Shown here: positions 52,823-64,000 of the stretch, piece after piece | How positions within the stretch are numbered: position 1 is the stretch's first letter | Layout: every line of letters begins with the position of its first letter | Source: Eremophila alpestris peregrina | Taxonomy: Eukaryota > Chordata > Aves > Passeriformes > Alaudidae | Direction of reading: 5' to 3' | NCBI GenBank assembly: GCA_009792885.1 | Contig: WMCF01000008.1 | Coordinates: 20,015,578 to 20,079,577, forward strand | Length of the DNA stretch: 64,000 nt | Position numbers and translations under genes: made by a program | Notes under the pieces: generated by a model | What the model was told of the DNA's origin: nothing | The model's database searches: none | The model's input: the letters and a program-made list of their open reading frames with translations, nothing else

Positions 52823-53035
52823 TGTGAGGGACTCACACCTATGGTTTATGGAATAACACTCTTTATTGATATAATGGATGGTGATAGTATCTGACTGCAA
52901 AAACATATCTAAAACAATATACAGAGAAGCTCTAATCCCCACTAAGAGTATTCAGCATGCATAGACTATATTAGCCAATAGGTGACCCTATGGGGGAAGA
53001 CAGGTCCAGCCCATCAACTGATCCCAGCAGTTACA
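52823..53035 (-). mobile_element. Possible short ERV LTR, minus strand
   Basis: Read on the minus strand this 213-bp segment begins TGTAACTGCTGGG. It has CCTATTGGCTAATATAG (inverted CCAAT plus weak TATA) and AATAAAG (plus-strand TTTATT at 52862-52867), and ends CCCTCACA. That gives TGT...ACA termini with promoter then poly(A) signal in the right order. Flanks do not show a matching duplication (AGCACC versus ATGGAG), and I do not recognise the family. It may instead be an unrelated stretch with chance signals. Confidence 0.35.
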
Positions 53036-55207
53036 ATGGAGTCTTCCCTAAATTTGTCTCCATTCTTGACTTTCTTTCATACTATTTCTTTATGTTCAGG
53101 TGGAGCTTGAGTGACTCCAGTCATGCATACCTTTTTTACTGATTGGAGTAAAATTGTCACCCTTCACTTTTAATGATACAATCAAAAAGAATATAGAGCA
53201 CATGCTCAGTGAGGGGTGCTTGTACCTTGGAGTGGGGTAACTTTGAGATGGAAGTGTGTGTTAATATTAACGTTAGATTTTAATCACCCATGTTCATGTG
53301 AGGAGAGTGATTCCACCACAGTTGTTGGCTCAGCAGCAGGACAGCTTCCTCTCTCTTCCCTGGCTGACCAGTGTGGTTTGTCAGCTGCAAAAGTATCATT
53401 GAGTTCCCTCCCTACAAGGATTTCAACAGAGCCTGCCATGGTGTCTCAACTCCCTTCCATCTCCCTTAGCAGGTGCCTACAGTTGTGTGGGGAATCACTG
53501 TAGTGCATGTCAGCCACATTACATTGAGGGAGCAGAAACTGTATTTTGCCCTATAATTTCCATAATCTTATAACTTCTGTTCAAATGTGAACATAACACC
53601 TCAGTTTCCTCTACTTTTACTTCCAGCCATCTTTCCATGAGGTGCCCAGCCATCTTTTCATACATTTGTTTTACCTACTCTTCATGTATTAAGTCCAAGC
53701 CATTGGTTCCATGGCATATACAAAAAATGCTTATAACTAGAGAAGAACTGAATCCTTCTAACCTTGTTGTATGTGCTTCTTTCTGTGAAGATATAAACTA
53801 ATAGTGGCTGATTAGTAGTGACTTGAGTTCATATCTCTCTTGATCGTAGGTGTAACAACTAAGAAGGACCCACAAACACAGGCTGCTCTTTCTTTTTTGT
53901 GTGTTTGTCCAATCACACTAAGCAGTTTTATCCCTCCATCTAGCACCTGTGATACAAGGCTTACGTGATGATGCCAGAAACAGTGCCAAATGCCACTGCT
54001 TCTTTATGAGATAGGTACTTGTAGAAAATTATTTACAGCATGGTTTCTCAGGCATTGGAAAAGATTGAAAAATGTTTTGGTGTCTTAAATTAGAAGTACC
54101 CATTTAACCAGTATCTTTCAGCCATAGAAAGGCTTGGATGCAGGTGGATCATTCAGGGAGTATTCTCAAAGCATAAAGCTGCACCAGGATGAACAATGGC
54201 TAAAGCACACTGAATTTTTCACAATGAATGGTGGATGTTGGTAAACCACACAGGACTGTGAGCAGCAACTGAAAAGCCCTGGCTGAGTGATAAGAATTAA
54301 AGGACAAGCAGAACTTCAGTCACTGTGGTATTTATTGCAGCAAACTACACCTTTGAAATTGCTTGTTGTCTTGGGACTGGCTGTGGATTAGTCAGGCTGT
54401 CAGTTTTATTAAGGTAGGGACACTGAATTCATGCTTGTTTTCAGTGATGTGAGAAAAATAAAAGGCAGTCATCAAAAGTGTCTCCAAAAGGAAATGAGCT
54501 GGATATCACATTGAAAATGGCTGTTTTGTCTCTCTGAATTCTGGTCTGAGAAGCAAGCTTTAATACTGATTTCAGGTTTAAAGGCACAGATGATTTGTGC
54601 CTTTTCAAGATTAGCCTAATTGCCTGATGTGTTCATATGTCTCAGTGAACAGACTGCCACTTTACAGCAATTGAAAACTATGTCTTTGAACCTTTACAAT
54701 AAAACTGAGGCAATGGAAAAACAAATATTACTTACAGGAGGAGAAATTACTGCTCAGTCCCAATCCTGAAATTTTTCCTTAGTGAAAATTAATTGAAAAA
54801 GTATTTTGACCACACCAGTGACTTCAAGAACAATTGCCTACATTCGGTTGGAAGTTTAATGAATTTCATTTTGACAGTATAACTAATGGGGTTTTGATTG
54901 TGTAGCATTTAGCACAGATGACATCCTCCAAAATGACTTTTCATGAAAGGAAAAGGAAGCAGTGATTAAATTATGTTGTGACAGTACATTCAGTGTCCCC
55001 AGAGCCTTTTGGCTGAGAAAAAGAAGAAAGTTACCAAGCTTGACACTAGACTTGAATCACCTTGATACCTTGCACGTATTATAGAAGTGTGGGGGTTTTT
55101 TTCTTTCACATTTGGATGGCTACCTGGAATCATTGCTGACTTGAATGTGATGACAGCAGTTTTATCCTTTACCATAAAGCGTACCTTCTCATGTGCTTGC
55201 CGGAGAA
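53036..55207. other. Single-copy DNA, nothing recognised
   Basis: AT-rich with a slightly GC-richer patch at 53270-53480 (95-codon plus-strand ORF, no domain recognised). About 54560-54750 is rich in ATTGCCTGATG and CAATTGAAAAC type words and might be conserved, but I cannot tell. Confidence 0.45.
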
Positions 55208-55277
55208 GGAAGAAATCTTACTCTGACTTCAGAGTAGAAGAGGGAAGAAATCTTACTCTGACTTGTGAGTAGAAGAG
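55208..55277. repeat. 35-bp tandem duplication
   Basis: Copy one 55208-55242 and copy two 55243-55277 both start GGAAGAAATCTTACTCTGAC and end GAGTAGAAGAG. They match at 33 of 35 positions (TTCAGAG versus TTGTGAG). The copies abut exactly, so this is a recent local duplication. Confidence 0.96.
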
Positions 55278-55567
55278 TAGTTTGGGCTCAGGAGGCTGAG
55301 AATGTGCACCTGGAGGCCAGTGATCACAGAGCCAAAAGATGAGGCATGAAGAAATGCAATGATAACCTAAATCTCAGAGCACTCCTATGGGAGCAGAGCC
55401 CTTACATACTTGTCCCCCAAGAAACCCAACTCTCTTTAGCTCTGTTAGGTGTCTCGTTAGCTGGAGTGGACAGTGTATTTACCTTTCCATTCATTTCAAA
55501 ATTGCAATCTATTTCTGATGGGACTCTCATTCTGTGCTTATCCCTGATGGACACAGCAGGTTATGAA

Positions 55568-55695
55568 GTTTTGTTTGTTCTGGTTTTGGGTTTTTTTGCT
55601 TTTTTGTTTGGCTGTTTTTGTTTGGTTTTTTTGGTTTTTTGTGTGTGTTCTTTTTGGGGTTTTTTTTTGTTTGTTTGTTTGTTTTTTGTTTTTTG
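55568..55695. repeat. T/G-rich low-complexity tract with (TTTG)n
   Basis: About 130 bp of T runs separated by G, GG or GGG, including four TTTG units near 55668-55684. The 142-codon plus-strand ORF at 55346-55774 runs through it as Phe/Val/Leu/Cys-rich sequence and is an artefact of composition. Confidence 0.92.
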
Positions 55696-56990
55696 CCAAC
55701 ATGTGAAAGCTCCTTTGCCTCTATTTAAGAAAGCCAAAGCAGTGATGAGTGCAACAATGCAGCTGGAAGTCTAGTTGAATATCTGTGGTGGAGCGTGAAG
55801 CCAAAGTGAGTTTTCAATTTAGCATCAGCTCAGAATTGTTCATGACTAAAGAGGAAATAGCAAAGGAAAGGAGCTACAGTACCCTCACTTCATCACATAA
55901 CTAGCTATTTAACTTCATTGAAGCAGAATGCTCCTGGTCTGCTGCTGTTCAGCTCTGCAAGGGACAACAAATCACAGTGAGCTCATCCAACTCAGAAATG
56001 CCACTTGTGACAAGTGATGTCCTCAGCTAGGTTTACCTCCCCAGGAGGCCAGAAATTCAGATCTGTTACACTCTCAGGACATTGTTCTTAATTTAAATAG
56101 TTTTCAGACAGGCACAACTGCAATATGTTTGCACAAAGGGCAGTTCCACTCTGTGCTTTTCACCTGTGTAGAGGAGAAAACACCATTTTGGTTTTCATAT
56201 TATTTGGCCTTTATTTATATTCTTAAATGCTGCCTATTTCACTGCTTAAGCATTTTCAGTGCCTTGCAAATGAAAACAGAATAAATTAAAGCACAAAAAA
56301 ACTTTCTCTCTAATAACTTAATGGAAAACAAAAAAAGTAAATCTGATGTAATTCTATGAATGGGAACCAGGATTAACTGATCAGAGGGTCAGGTGGTGTT
56401 GTACTGATTTTATAATGTGAATATTTTCTCAGCTTTCTACCTAAGTATTTCTACAAAGAAATTTGGGGATATATCTAAAAAAAAATTATATGTTTTCTAC
56501 CAAACATAATCAGTGCAAATGCCAGTGTTTGAGTGAATGACACTGTATTTCAGCTTGGACCCAATTATAAACTTCAAAGACCCTTCAAAGATCCTGAAAT
56601 CTGTGTTAAGACAAAACCCTTATTTGAAGTTGGTACCTATAGGGAATTGGAGGATATTTATATTCCAAAAACCACACTTAAATTATAAAAGGAATGGCCT
56701 ATTTTATGCTTGAACACATCTCATTAGAGAAATCTCTTAATGAATATTTTTCAATCATCTAACAGAGAAAATCAAAGCACTTAGGACATACTATAAAATC
56801 TGCACAGATTGCTAAATACTCCAGTGGACATGTACACTGCAAATTATATGCCATTAATGGTTTTGAGCTCATTCATCAACATATGATTTAATAATAATTT
56901 CTGTAGTGAATTTCTGTAGTATATACAATATGAAAGAGAAAAAAATACATGAAAGTAATCACCATCTCTGTTGCTCTAAAACACCATCTA
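55696..56990. other. Single-copy AT-rich DNA
   Basis: No gene, RNA or transposon recognised. Confidence 0.5.
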
Positions 56991-57239
56991 AGGCAGTTTC
57001 ATAATTAATGGTAGTATGTTTTTTACAAATACTAATGAATTTTCAACATCAAAATTCCTTAAATAGTCTTGTTTGTTTCCCTGATTTATTGAATTTCATT
57101 ATATGAAGAAAAATCCAGCAACTCTGAGGCAATTACATAATTAATGGTAGTATGATTTTTACATATATTAATGAATTTTTAACATCAAAATTCCTTAAAT
57201 AATCTTTTTCTCTGATTAATTGAATTTCTTTATATGAAG
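56991..57239. repeat. Tandem duplication of a ~115-bp AT-rich segment
   Basis: Copy one 56991-57108 (AGGCAGTTTCATAATTAATG ... ATATGAAG) and copy two 57127-57239 (AGGCAATTACATAATTAATG ... ATATGAAG) lie 136 bp apart with an 18-bp spacer. By hand I count about nine substitutions and one short indel region around the CTTGTTTG part. The shared core is TAATTAATGGTAGTATG ... AACATCAAAATTCCTTAAAT. Confidence 0.93.
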
Positions 57240-57874
57240 TAAACTGTACATAATTTGACTCTCTATCTTCTCTCATTCTGAAATTTACATATTTTTTCTT
57301 TAATACACAAGCTTCAAATAAAAAAAGATTAAAGCTGATAGTAGTCTTGTGGCCCTTTTTTTGGAACTGGGCTCTGTAGATTTGAAAGTTCTTAAGGCAA
57401 GGGAAGTATAAAACATCTATGGATGAGTCCCTGACGAATTAAATATATCTATATAGGGCAGCACAAAGCATATTAATTATGCATTTGTTTGAATAATATC
57501 TACTTTAGGTGTGCTCATTGTGGAGAGCGTCCTGAAGGACACCTATATGAGAGGACACTTATCAAAACATTCTGAAAGCAGAGAAAATAAAGGCCAAGAA
57601 CATTTTGAAAACTCCTTAGATATTTAGGCTATGCCAGTTATAGGCTGAATTTCAACTTTCAGAAAAAGCTGAGCTCCTGGGGTTCCAGCTTAGATACTCT
57701 GAGTCATTGGAGGATCTCAGAACTGAGACAGAATTTCACTTTGCCATAATACCTTATCACGTGCTGAAAGTTGGCAGGTCGCCTCAGGGCTGTAACACAG
57801 GACTTTGCTGTTTATATTGACTATGGCTTCCTCTAAATAAACTATAATTTCATGAGGATATGGCAAGATATATA
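57240..57874. other. Single-copy DNA
   Basis: AT-rich; nothing recognised. Confidence 0.5.
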
Positions 57875-58312
57875 TCAGCACATAAACGTAGGTGCAAGTG
57901 AACCATTACTCTTGATCCTGTTTCCCCTTACACAGCTCCTGAAAGAACAGTGGGGTTTTTGAGTTTGATAAACTTCTGTATAAAACAAGAGCTGGATGGC
58001 TGCTGAGCAACTTCTTCTGTGCAATGTGTAGCATGGGGTGCATAGCTGTATGTGTGGGACTAGTTCAATATCACAAAAGTTTGTATCTTCCCGCTCACTC
58101 TTTGCTGTAGGGAAGAAGCAACTTGTTTCCCACGCAGTCAATACACAGCAGTTAAAACACTGGTAACAGTGTAACTTCGATTCTTCCCTTCCCTTCAAAC
58201 TGATTAACTGTACCTTCTCCTTCTTGCTTGGGAGAGGAGGCTGATGGCTTGCTCCACGAAGTTGAGGAGAAGAGGTAGTGAGGACACACATGTTGCTGCT
58301 GCAGTTCCCCAT
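57875..58312 (-). CDS. Doubtful ORF with MGNCSS N-terminus (possible first exon)
   Basis: A 145-codon open frame on the minus strand, one of the longest in the window that is not explained by a repeat. I recognise no family. It starts MGNCSS, which fits the N-myristoylation consensus (Gly2, Ser6) with a Cys4 that could be palmitoylated. The first 33 codons end KKEK, where the DNA reads AAG|GTACAG, a plausible splice donor at 58214/58213 in phase 0. If real, only 58214-58312 would be coding and the rest intron. The Kozak context is mediocre (T at -3, G at +4). After residue 33 the translation looks random and Cys-rich. A chance ORF is the more likely explanation. Confidence 0.15.
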   Translation of the reverse strand: MGNCSSNMCVLTTSSPQLRGASHQPPLPSKKEKVQLISLKGREESKLHCYQCFNCCVLTAWETSCFFPTAKSEREDTNFCDIELVPHIQLCTPCYTLHRRSCSAAIQLLFYTEVYQTQKPHCSFRSCVRGNRIKSNGSLAPTFMC

Positions 58313-61300
58313 GGAATGGCTGGGAATGTGATCTGAGCCAGCAGGGATGGGATGAGTGTGGAAGAATCCTGTTTTGTCTCTTTAGTCCTCTATTTCTCTG
58401 ATTGGAAGAATGGAAACAAACATACTAAATGTGCAGAACAAGACTATTTCTTCTATCTCCATTATTATTTTTTTTCCAAAAAGCTATTAAAAATTACTTA
58501 ACATTCTACCTTTTAGGGAGAAGTAATATACACAAAATTACACAAACTTCTGCTGTCTACCTTCTCAGCAAAAAAATCCAAGGAGTGTGTGACCAAATGA
58601 TCTCTGGTAGAGTGGACAAACCATAGCAGCATTCTCATCAGGGGCAGATCTCCTCTCTCCCTATTTGAAAGATCTAAATTCCTACACTAACTAGTTTGAG
58701 CCTTTCTGCTCACATTCAAACCAGTTCTGAAAATTCAGCAGACTCCTCATTCTGTATGGGAATTCTTTATCACTGCCTACTCTTCCACTGTTTGATGCCA
58801 ATTCTAAGTGACACACGATCTCCCAGTCTGTCTTGCCATATTGTCCAAGGTTACCTATAGCTGCTGCCTGATGACCACCCACATGCATTATTACATCTTT
58901 CCCTATACTCAGTTTTAAAAATGCCTACCTGGAGCAGCCTGTTGCAAGAACTGTGCTCACTACATGGTTTTTAATCTTAAAATGGCATCTAAACCATTCT
59001 GAGTTGGGTACACCATCTGCTTACTCAGTATATTCCTTGTCTGGACTGCTCTAGCAGAATTAGGACCTGCCTGGGGTGGGTCATTACTCTGGTACTGAGG
59101 CTGTGAGGGCAGAGATCACAAAGGATAATCCACATCAGGCACTGCACTATATCTAAACTGCCTGCAAATGAACTGACTCAGAAACTGCCAGGGTTATAGC
59201 CACGTCAGAATGATGCATCATCACAACTTGCCCCAGTGGAAAACTATTAATTTATGCTTCTGGGAGCCAAGCTAATATCTCTGCAAGACTCTGCATGGTA
59301 CTACTTAAATATATTTGTTTATCTAGCTCTGATGTGGAGCTGTCTACACAGCACTGCATAAATTGTACAGGTATGTTGGGTACACTCCATTTCTGGGCCA
59401 TCTTAGGAAAATGTGAGTTTTATTGTTCAGAATGTGGGAAGCCAGAGACAGGCCACCACTGCTTCTGGAATGAATTATTTAGAAAAAGGTGTTGCACTAG
59501 AGTTGCTTCACATTGCACCCATTATTACTTCACCCATCTTGACCCTGTTCTGAGCAATAGTACCAAACCTAGACTGCCCTGCACACAGTAGACAAAATCT
59601 TGACCATTTTGCAAGATTAGCAGTCTGCTGCCCTTGACAACTGGCCACAAAACCTGTGCCTCAGGTGGCTTTGCTTCTCATTCAAATATCTGCTGCATCC
59701 CATATTTTTACAGTTTCCCTTGGGGATGGTACTGCATCAAAGGAAAGAGCAAAGCTGGCCTAGCATACCAGATGTGCAAACTCTATCTCTTCAAGAAGAG
59801 TAGTAGCTGGCATGCTCCCACTCCAGGACAATGTGCAGTTCTTCCTACTCTAGACTCAGGCTGGTCTTAAATTGCACACCACAACCCACAGGTTGTAGAC
59901 TCCATAGGGAAGAGGTTTCTGGCTTTTTCTGTTTTGTGCAGTGCCAAGAATACCAAAGACTTCCATAAATAAAAATTACAAATAAAATCTCCCAGGGTTT
60001 TGTTACGACTTCCAGGTTCTGTGCTTGAATATGATTTTACAGGATAACTAGTTGTGAATGGTCTTGTGGAATGAAACAGATCTTGCAATAAAATAGGAGA
60101 TAGCATATGCCTAGTGCTACTTCCACTCTTGTCTTCAACAAGAAAATTGAATTTGCCATTAAAAAATTAACTTGAAAGGAACCATCAAGATGTATACAAT
60201 TTCAAATAACCATGAGATTTGTTCACTTTGTTCACTTGTGTTCACTTTGTTTCCTCTCCTCACAGTATTTACTAGTTCTACTTCTTGTGACACATATGAA
60301 AAAACAGTTGCAATAAGGTCAACAGAAATTTTTCATTCTTTTGCATAGTCATCAATTTTTTCATCTCAGAAAACAAAAATCACAACTTTCAGTCTGGCAG
60401 GACCTTGCCACTTGTGTTTTTACCCAGTGATAAAAGAGTGCTGAGAAGAGTTTTCCACTTGGTAACTCACAGGCAGACTTAGTGGGAAGAAGGGAAACCT
60501 CCATGCCCTGCCTACCTCTCCTTGGTCTGTTTCTTGTGGGCATGAGAGGGAGTTTGAATATCGTGGCTCCAAAAGGAGCCAGCAGCATGACTTCTGTTGG
60601 TGAGGGAAAAGAAGGGGAAGTCAGATTTCTTGGCTTTTCAATTCCACCTTATATGTAGAAAATGAGACATAGTTTTAAGAGCAGTGTGGTGGGTTCTTTT
60701 TTTTTTTTTTTGTTTTTTAAATAATGAAAAATACTGGGGAGGGAGATCAGCATTCTCTTCAAACTGGATTTAAAGATTTTTCTTTTTTAATCTCTGCAAA
60801 TAAGGATTGGCTTTGCATTTTCCTGTTAAATATAACAAGCTCTGCTCTGCAAAGAAGAGATCTTATTTTTTACTGTCTACCTTACAGACAGTAAACTTAC
60901 TATATATGCATATTTAACTTTTATATGTTACTTTTCTTTATTATGTTTGTGTTCTTGACTGTCTGAATAAATTGTTCATAGTGATAGACATGGACAAGTC
61001 TGTCCAGCTTGTATGGCCTAAAATCAGGTAACCTGAAAACCACATCCTCTTTCCATCTAATATTTAGTAATAAATATCACATTTTCCATCACTTTTCTTC
61101 TGTGATTTCAAGTGCAGCTGAAACTCCAAGGTTTTGGGTTGTGATTAATTTTGAAATCTCACTTCATCTCAATTTGGAGTTAAACCCAGACTTTGTTTTT
61201 ACGTTGGTTAAACAGACGATGTTCCCCTCACACCTTCTATATTTATTTTCAGGAAAAAGTCCACAAGAATTCTCTAAGTTAAGCTTTAACTTCAGATCAT

Positions 61301-61944
61301 ATTGCTTCAAATTTATGCTTGTGTTATTCCTACATTAATCCACCACACTATCAGGAATAGAAAATTGGGTGTATTTGAAATTGTGCATCCCACCATATCA
61401 TGTCATGGTAGCATTTTCGTTAGTAACATTTCAATGTTTTGTATTAAGAAAGACATTAACATTAGTTCCTAATTATGGCAGATTAATGACAAAAACCTGC
61501 AGTGTCTCCTGTTCTTAAAGAATTTAATGGTTTCAGCACTTCATTTTGTTTTCTGTTGAATGCATCATTTCATCAGAGCATAAATGGAGAACACTCATGT
61601 GGAAAATAATATGAGCTGTGATTCACAGTCTCTGATGGATTTAACTACAATGGCAAAAGAGGTTACTGCCTCCAGCTGTCCACCCTTTTCCTGCAGGAAA
61701 GATTAACAACTCATTGCAGAGTGGGTACAGCATGCAGCATGTCTGCTTCTGGCAGAGCTGTACCCATGTAAATCATCATCAGCTGGGGTTAACCCTCATT
61801 TCTGAAGGGGTGCTGAATTTGAGAAGGATTGTGAACCACAGCTCTCAGACAGGATTTTCAAAGAATACTAACTGATAGCTGCCCTTAATGTTTACTAATA
61901 TTTTCTGGGCATCAGTATTAAATGTTGAAGCTCAGCCTCTTGAT
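58313..61944. other. Single-copy DNA, nothing recognised
   Basis: AT-rich sequence with poly(T) at 60697-60711, a 10-bp hairpin at 60869-60895 (TTTACTGTCT/AGACAGTAAA, 7-nt loop), and a GTTCACTTT tandem patch near 60220-60250. A 98-codon ORF at 59295-59591 is Cys/His-rich (CEFYCSECGK region), but the spacing fits no zinc finger I know. Confidence 0.5.
60697..60711. repeat. Poly(T) run
   Basis: Fifteen T residues followed by G and six more T; simple repeat. Confidence 0.85.
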
Positions 61945-62452
61945 TCACTGGAGACTGTGAGAAGTGGGCCCATGTGAACTCCGTGAGGTTTAGCAAGGTC
62001 CAGTGCAAGGTCCTGCACCTTGGCTGGGGCAACCCAGGTGATACAGGCTGGGGGATGAAAGGGTTGAGAGCAACCCTGCCCAGAAAGGTCAGGGGATACT
62101 GATGGACAAAGGCCTGGATATATGACAGCAATGTACACCTTCAGCATGGGCTGCACCAAAAGCAGTGTGACCAGCAGGTTGAGGGAGGTGATTTTGTCCT
62201 TCTCCTCTGTTTTTGCGAGACCCCGCTTCCAGTACTGCTTTAGCTCTGGGGTCTGCAACGTAAGAAGGATGTGCACCTGTTAGAGTGAGTCCAGAGGAAG
62301 CCACAAAGTTCATCAGAGAGCTGGAGTACCTCTCCTATGAAGACAGGGTAAAAGAACTGGGGTTGCTCAACCTGAAGAAGAGAGGGCTCCAGGAAGACCT
62401 TAGCACAGCCTACCAGTACTTTATAGGAGCCTACAAAAAAAGTGAGGACACC
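61945..62452 (+). mobile_element. CR1 LINE lacking its 3' end
   Basis: Begins in the ORF2 region (GGGCCCATGTGAACTCCGTG, AAGGTCCTGCACCTTGGCTG, ACAGGCTGGGGGATGAAAGG). It continues through GGGCTGCACCAAAAGCAGTG, CCAGCAGGTTGAGGGAGGTG, GAGTCCAGAGGAAGCCACAA, CTGGAGTACCTCTCCTATGA and the GAAGAAGAGAGGGCTCC block, then stops at AGTGAGGACA near 62450. The last 330 bp or so typical of CR1, including the TTCCAACC end, are absent. A short open stretch (62285-62476) keeps the CR1 frame for about 50 residues: LSYEDRVKELGLLNLKKRGL corresponds to the conserved reverse-transcriptase C-terminal extension. The rest is frameshifted. Confidence 0.92.
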
Positions 62453-64000
62453 AGGGTGAATTTTGCTGTTACCTAGATGGTTCCTAGAGGTTTGTTTTAT
62501 TTTAGACAGTGCTTCCTGTACTCCTGTACTCCTACCAGCGGCTGGATAATAGAGAACTGAGAAACAGGAGTTGTAGTGAAGAATTTTACTGTTTAATAGA
62601 GCAAACAAGCTAAAACATTTGAGGTTTGTTTTTCTTCCAAGAAGGGACAAGGCTTCAGAGTAATAACACTAGCCCCAGCACTGGAAAGGCTGAGCTTTCT
62701 GTGTGTTCAAAAAGCACACATCCAAGGCCATGCAGAGTCTGCTATGGTTTTCCCTTCTGCTCAACTAAAGGTCAGGCAGAGTACAGGCTTGTTACATAAA
62801 ACGAGCTGTTAACAAAGACTGTTAAGACCAAATGTCGACATTAAATGTCTTCACTTGAAGAATGCTTAAATCTGTTAGACAGGGTGCAGTAACATTTGCA
62901 TGTTGATGGTGATAGCAAATCCTCTCTCCTCTTCAGAGTAAATAGAAGAGGGCTGCCTCTATCTGCCAGGAAAAAAACCCCAAAAAAACCAAAAACATCT
63001 GGCTGATTTCAAAAGACATACGTGTTACCTGTTGCCCTGAATCTCCCTCAGCACTGTTCTAAACCATTTTGGTTGCAGTTTTGCCAGTATTCAGTGTGTG
63101 TGGCAGAATTTCCCAAGGCATCAGCACTCTGGGAGACCTGAAATGCTCACTTGACCTCCCCATTATGGTTTCAAGAGGATTTGTTAGGGCATTTCAGTTA
63201 TGCAGAAACCACATCAAAAGGAAGTGCACAGTGAGACATCTCTTAGACCACATGCCAGTTTATACCTTTCAAAGGCAGTCTATGAATAAATCACATAAAG
63301 CTGCAGTCCTATGGCTTGTATTGCCTGTTACTAAGCCAAGCAAATAGATTGTCTCCCTTCCTTTTCACTCAGCTGGCAGAATGGCACGTATAATCACTCC
63401 CTGACCCAGTTCAGTCAAAATGATCCAGGTTAGCTCACACACTTTAAATAGTAGGCTTTTTTTCCTAACCTGTTTCATTTTGATTGAATTGGGTTAGAGA
63501 ACAATTATGTACACATATCAGAGGGGGAGCATGGGAAGCAGTTGGGTTAACCTTTAGAGAATACAGTGAGAAGCAGCTGGGACTAGGAACCTTTTTGATC
63601 CAGATCAGCTGAACCCAGACATGCAACAGAAACCAAACTCTGGCACAACAGGAAATTCCAATGGGATTGGGTTTTCATCTGGTGCAAAACATCTTAGTTC
63701 CTTTGAAGTTGAGAGTGATACATCCATTTACGATACCAGAGATACCGTCTCCTGTATATTTTTAAATGGTTGAAAAGTGTTTTGCAGTCATTCAGACTAG
63801 CTCTCAATACTGAATTCCTTTAACTGTTGCAAATATCTGCAAACAGAAAAGATTAATCTCAGAAAAGAATCCCACGAGTTGGTCTCTGTGGGCTCACTTC
63901 TTTCAGTCATCGAGAAATTCTACAAGGTTTCTTCAGTGAAACTAAAGATAAGCTCAACTTTCCAGTCTGCACTATTCTTCATTAACTAAAAAAAGAAAAA
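62453..64000. other. Single-copy DNA to window end
   Basis: AT-rich sequence; short CTCCTGTA tandem steps near 62517-62535 and an A/C-rich patch near 62968-62995. No gene, RNA or transposon end seen. Confidence 0.5.

Noticed and set aside
55346..55774. 142-codon plus-strand ORF that looks like a hydrophobic membrane protein
   Set aside because: The Phe/Val/Leu/Cys stretch is translated T/G low-complexity DNA.
59295..59591. Cys/His-rich ORF suggesting a zinc finger
   Set aside because: The Cys and His spacing fits no known finger class, and the rest of the ORF looks random.
1..64000. CRISPR arrays, operons, bacterial or phage systems
   Set aside because: No direct-repeat arrays with regular spacers and no dense coding; repeat content is clearly avian nuclear DNA.

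Overview
The window looks like nuclear DNA from a bird, most likely a neoavian species. The case rests on its repeats. Several fragments belong to the CR1 LINE family, with avian-type 3' ends (a TTCCAACC block followed by ATTCTGTG or ATTCTATG units). There is also an endogenous-retrovirus LTR of the well-known avian TGTCATGGTTTAACCCC class. The DNA is AT-rich, stop codons are dense in all six frames, and I recognise no protein-coding gene, rRNA or tRNA. It reads as a gene desert or the inside of a very large intron on a macrochromosome.

Layout. 1-13.7 kb is single-copy AT-rich DNA with a few simple repeats; the largest is a 233-bp almost pure pyrimidine tract at 11.64-11.87 kb. A CR1 3' end lies on the minus strand at 13.8-14.1 kb. 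At 18.7-19.6 kb a plus-strand CR1 is split by a complete-looking 494-bp solo LTR with TG/CA ends, a TATA box, an AATAAA and a 4-bp target-site duplication. Another CR1 (24.4-24.9 kb) is followed by an LTR-like element (about 25.3-26.14 kb) that contains a 34-bp near-perfect inverted repeat, and then by a small minus-strand CR1 remnant. From 26 to 40 kb the DNA is mostly single-copy, with one old CR1 at 36.1 kb and a perfect 15-bp hairpin at 39.4 kb. An internally deleted LTR sits at 40.6-40.95 kb, CR1 remnants at 43.4 and 52.05 kb, a possible minus-strand LTR at 52.8-53.0 kb, two local tandem duplications at 55.2 and 57.0-57.2 kb, and a CR1 that lacks its 3' end at 61.9-62.45 kb.

No genes can be seen working together. 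The main content is a history of retroelement insertion, nesting, deletion and small tandem duplication. Several AT-rich blocks with homeodomain- and POU-type words could be conserved enhancers, but that needs cross-species alignment. One 145-codon minus-strand ORF at 57.9-58.3 kb begins with an N-myristoylation-like MGNCSS start and has an in-phase potential splice donor; it is a weak candidate first exon. I did not find a convincing new biological system here.
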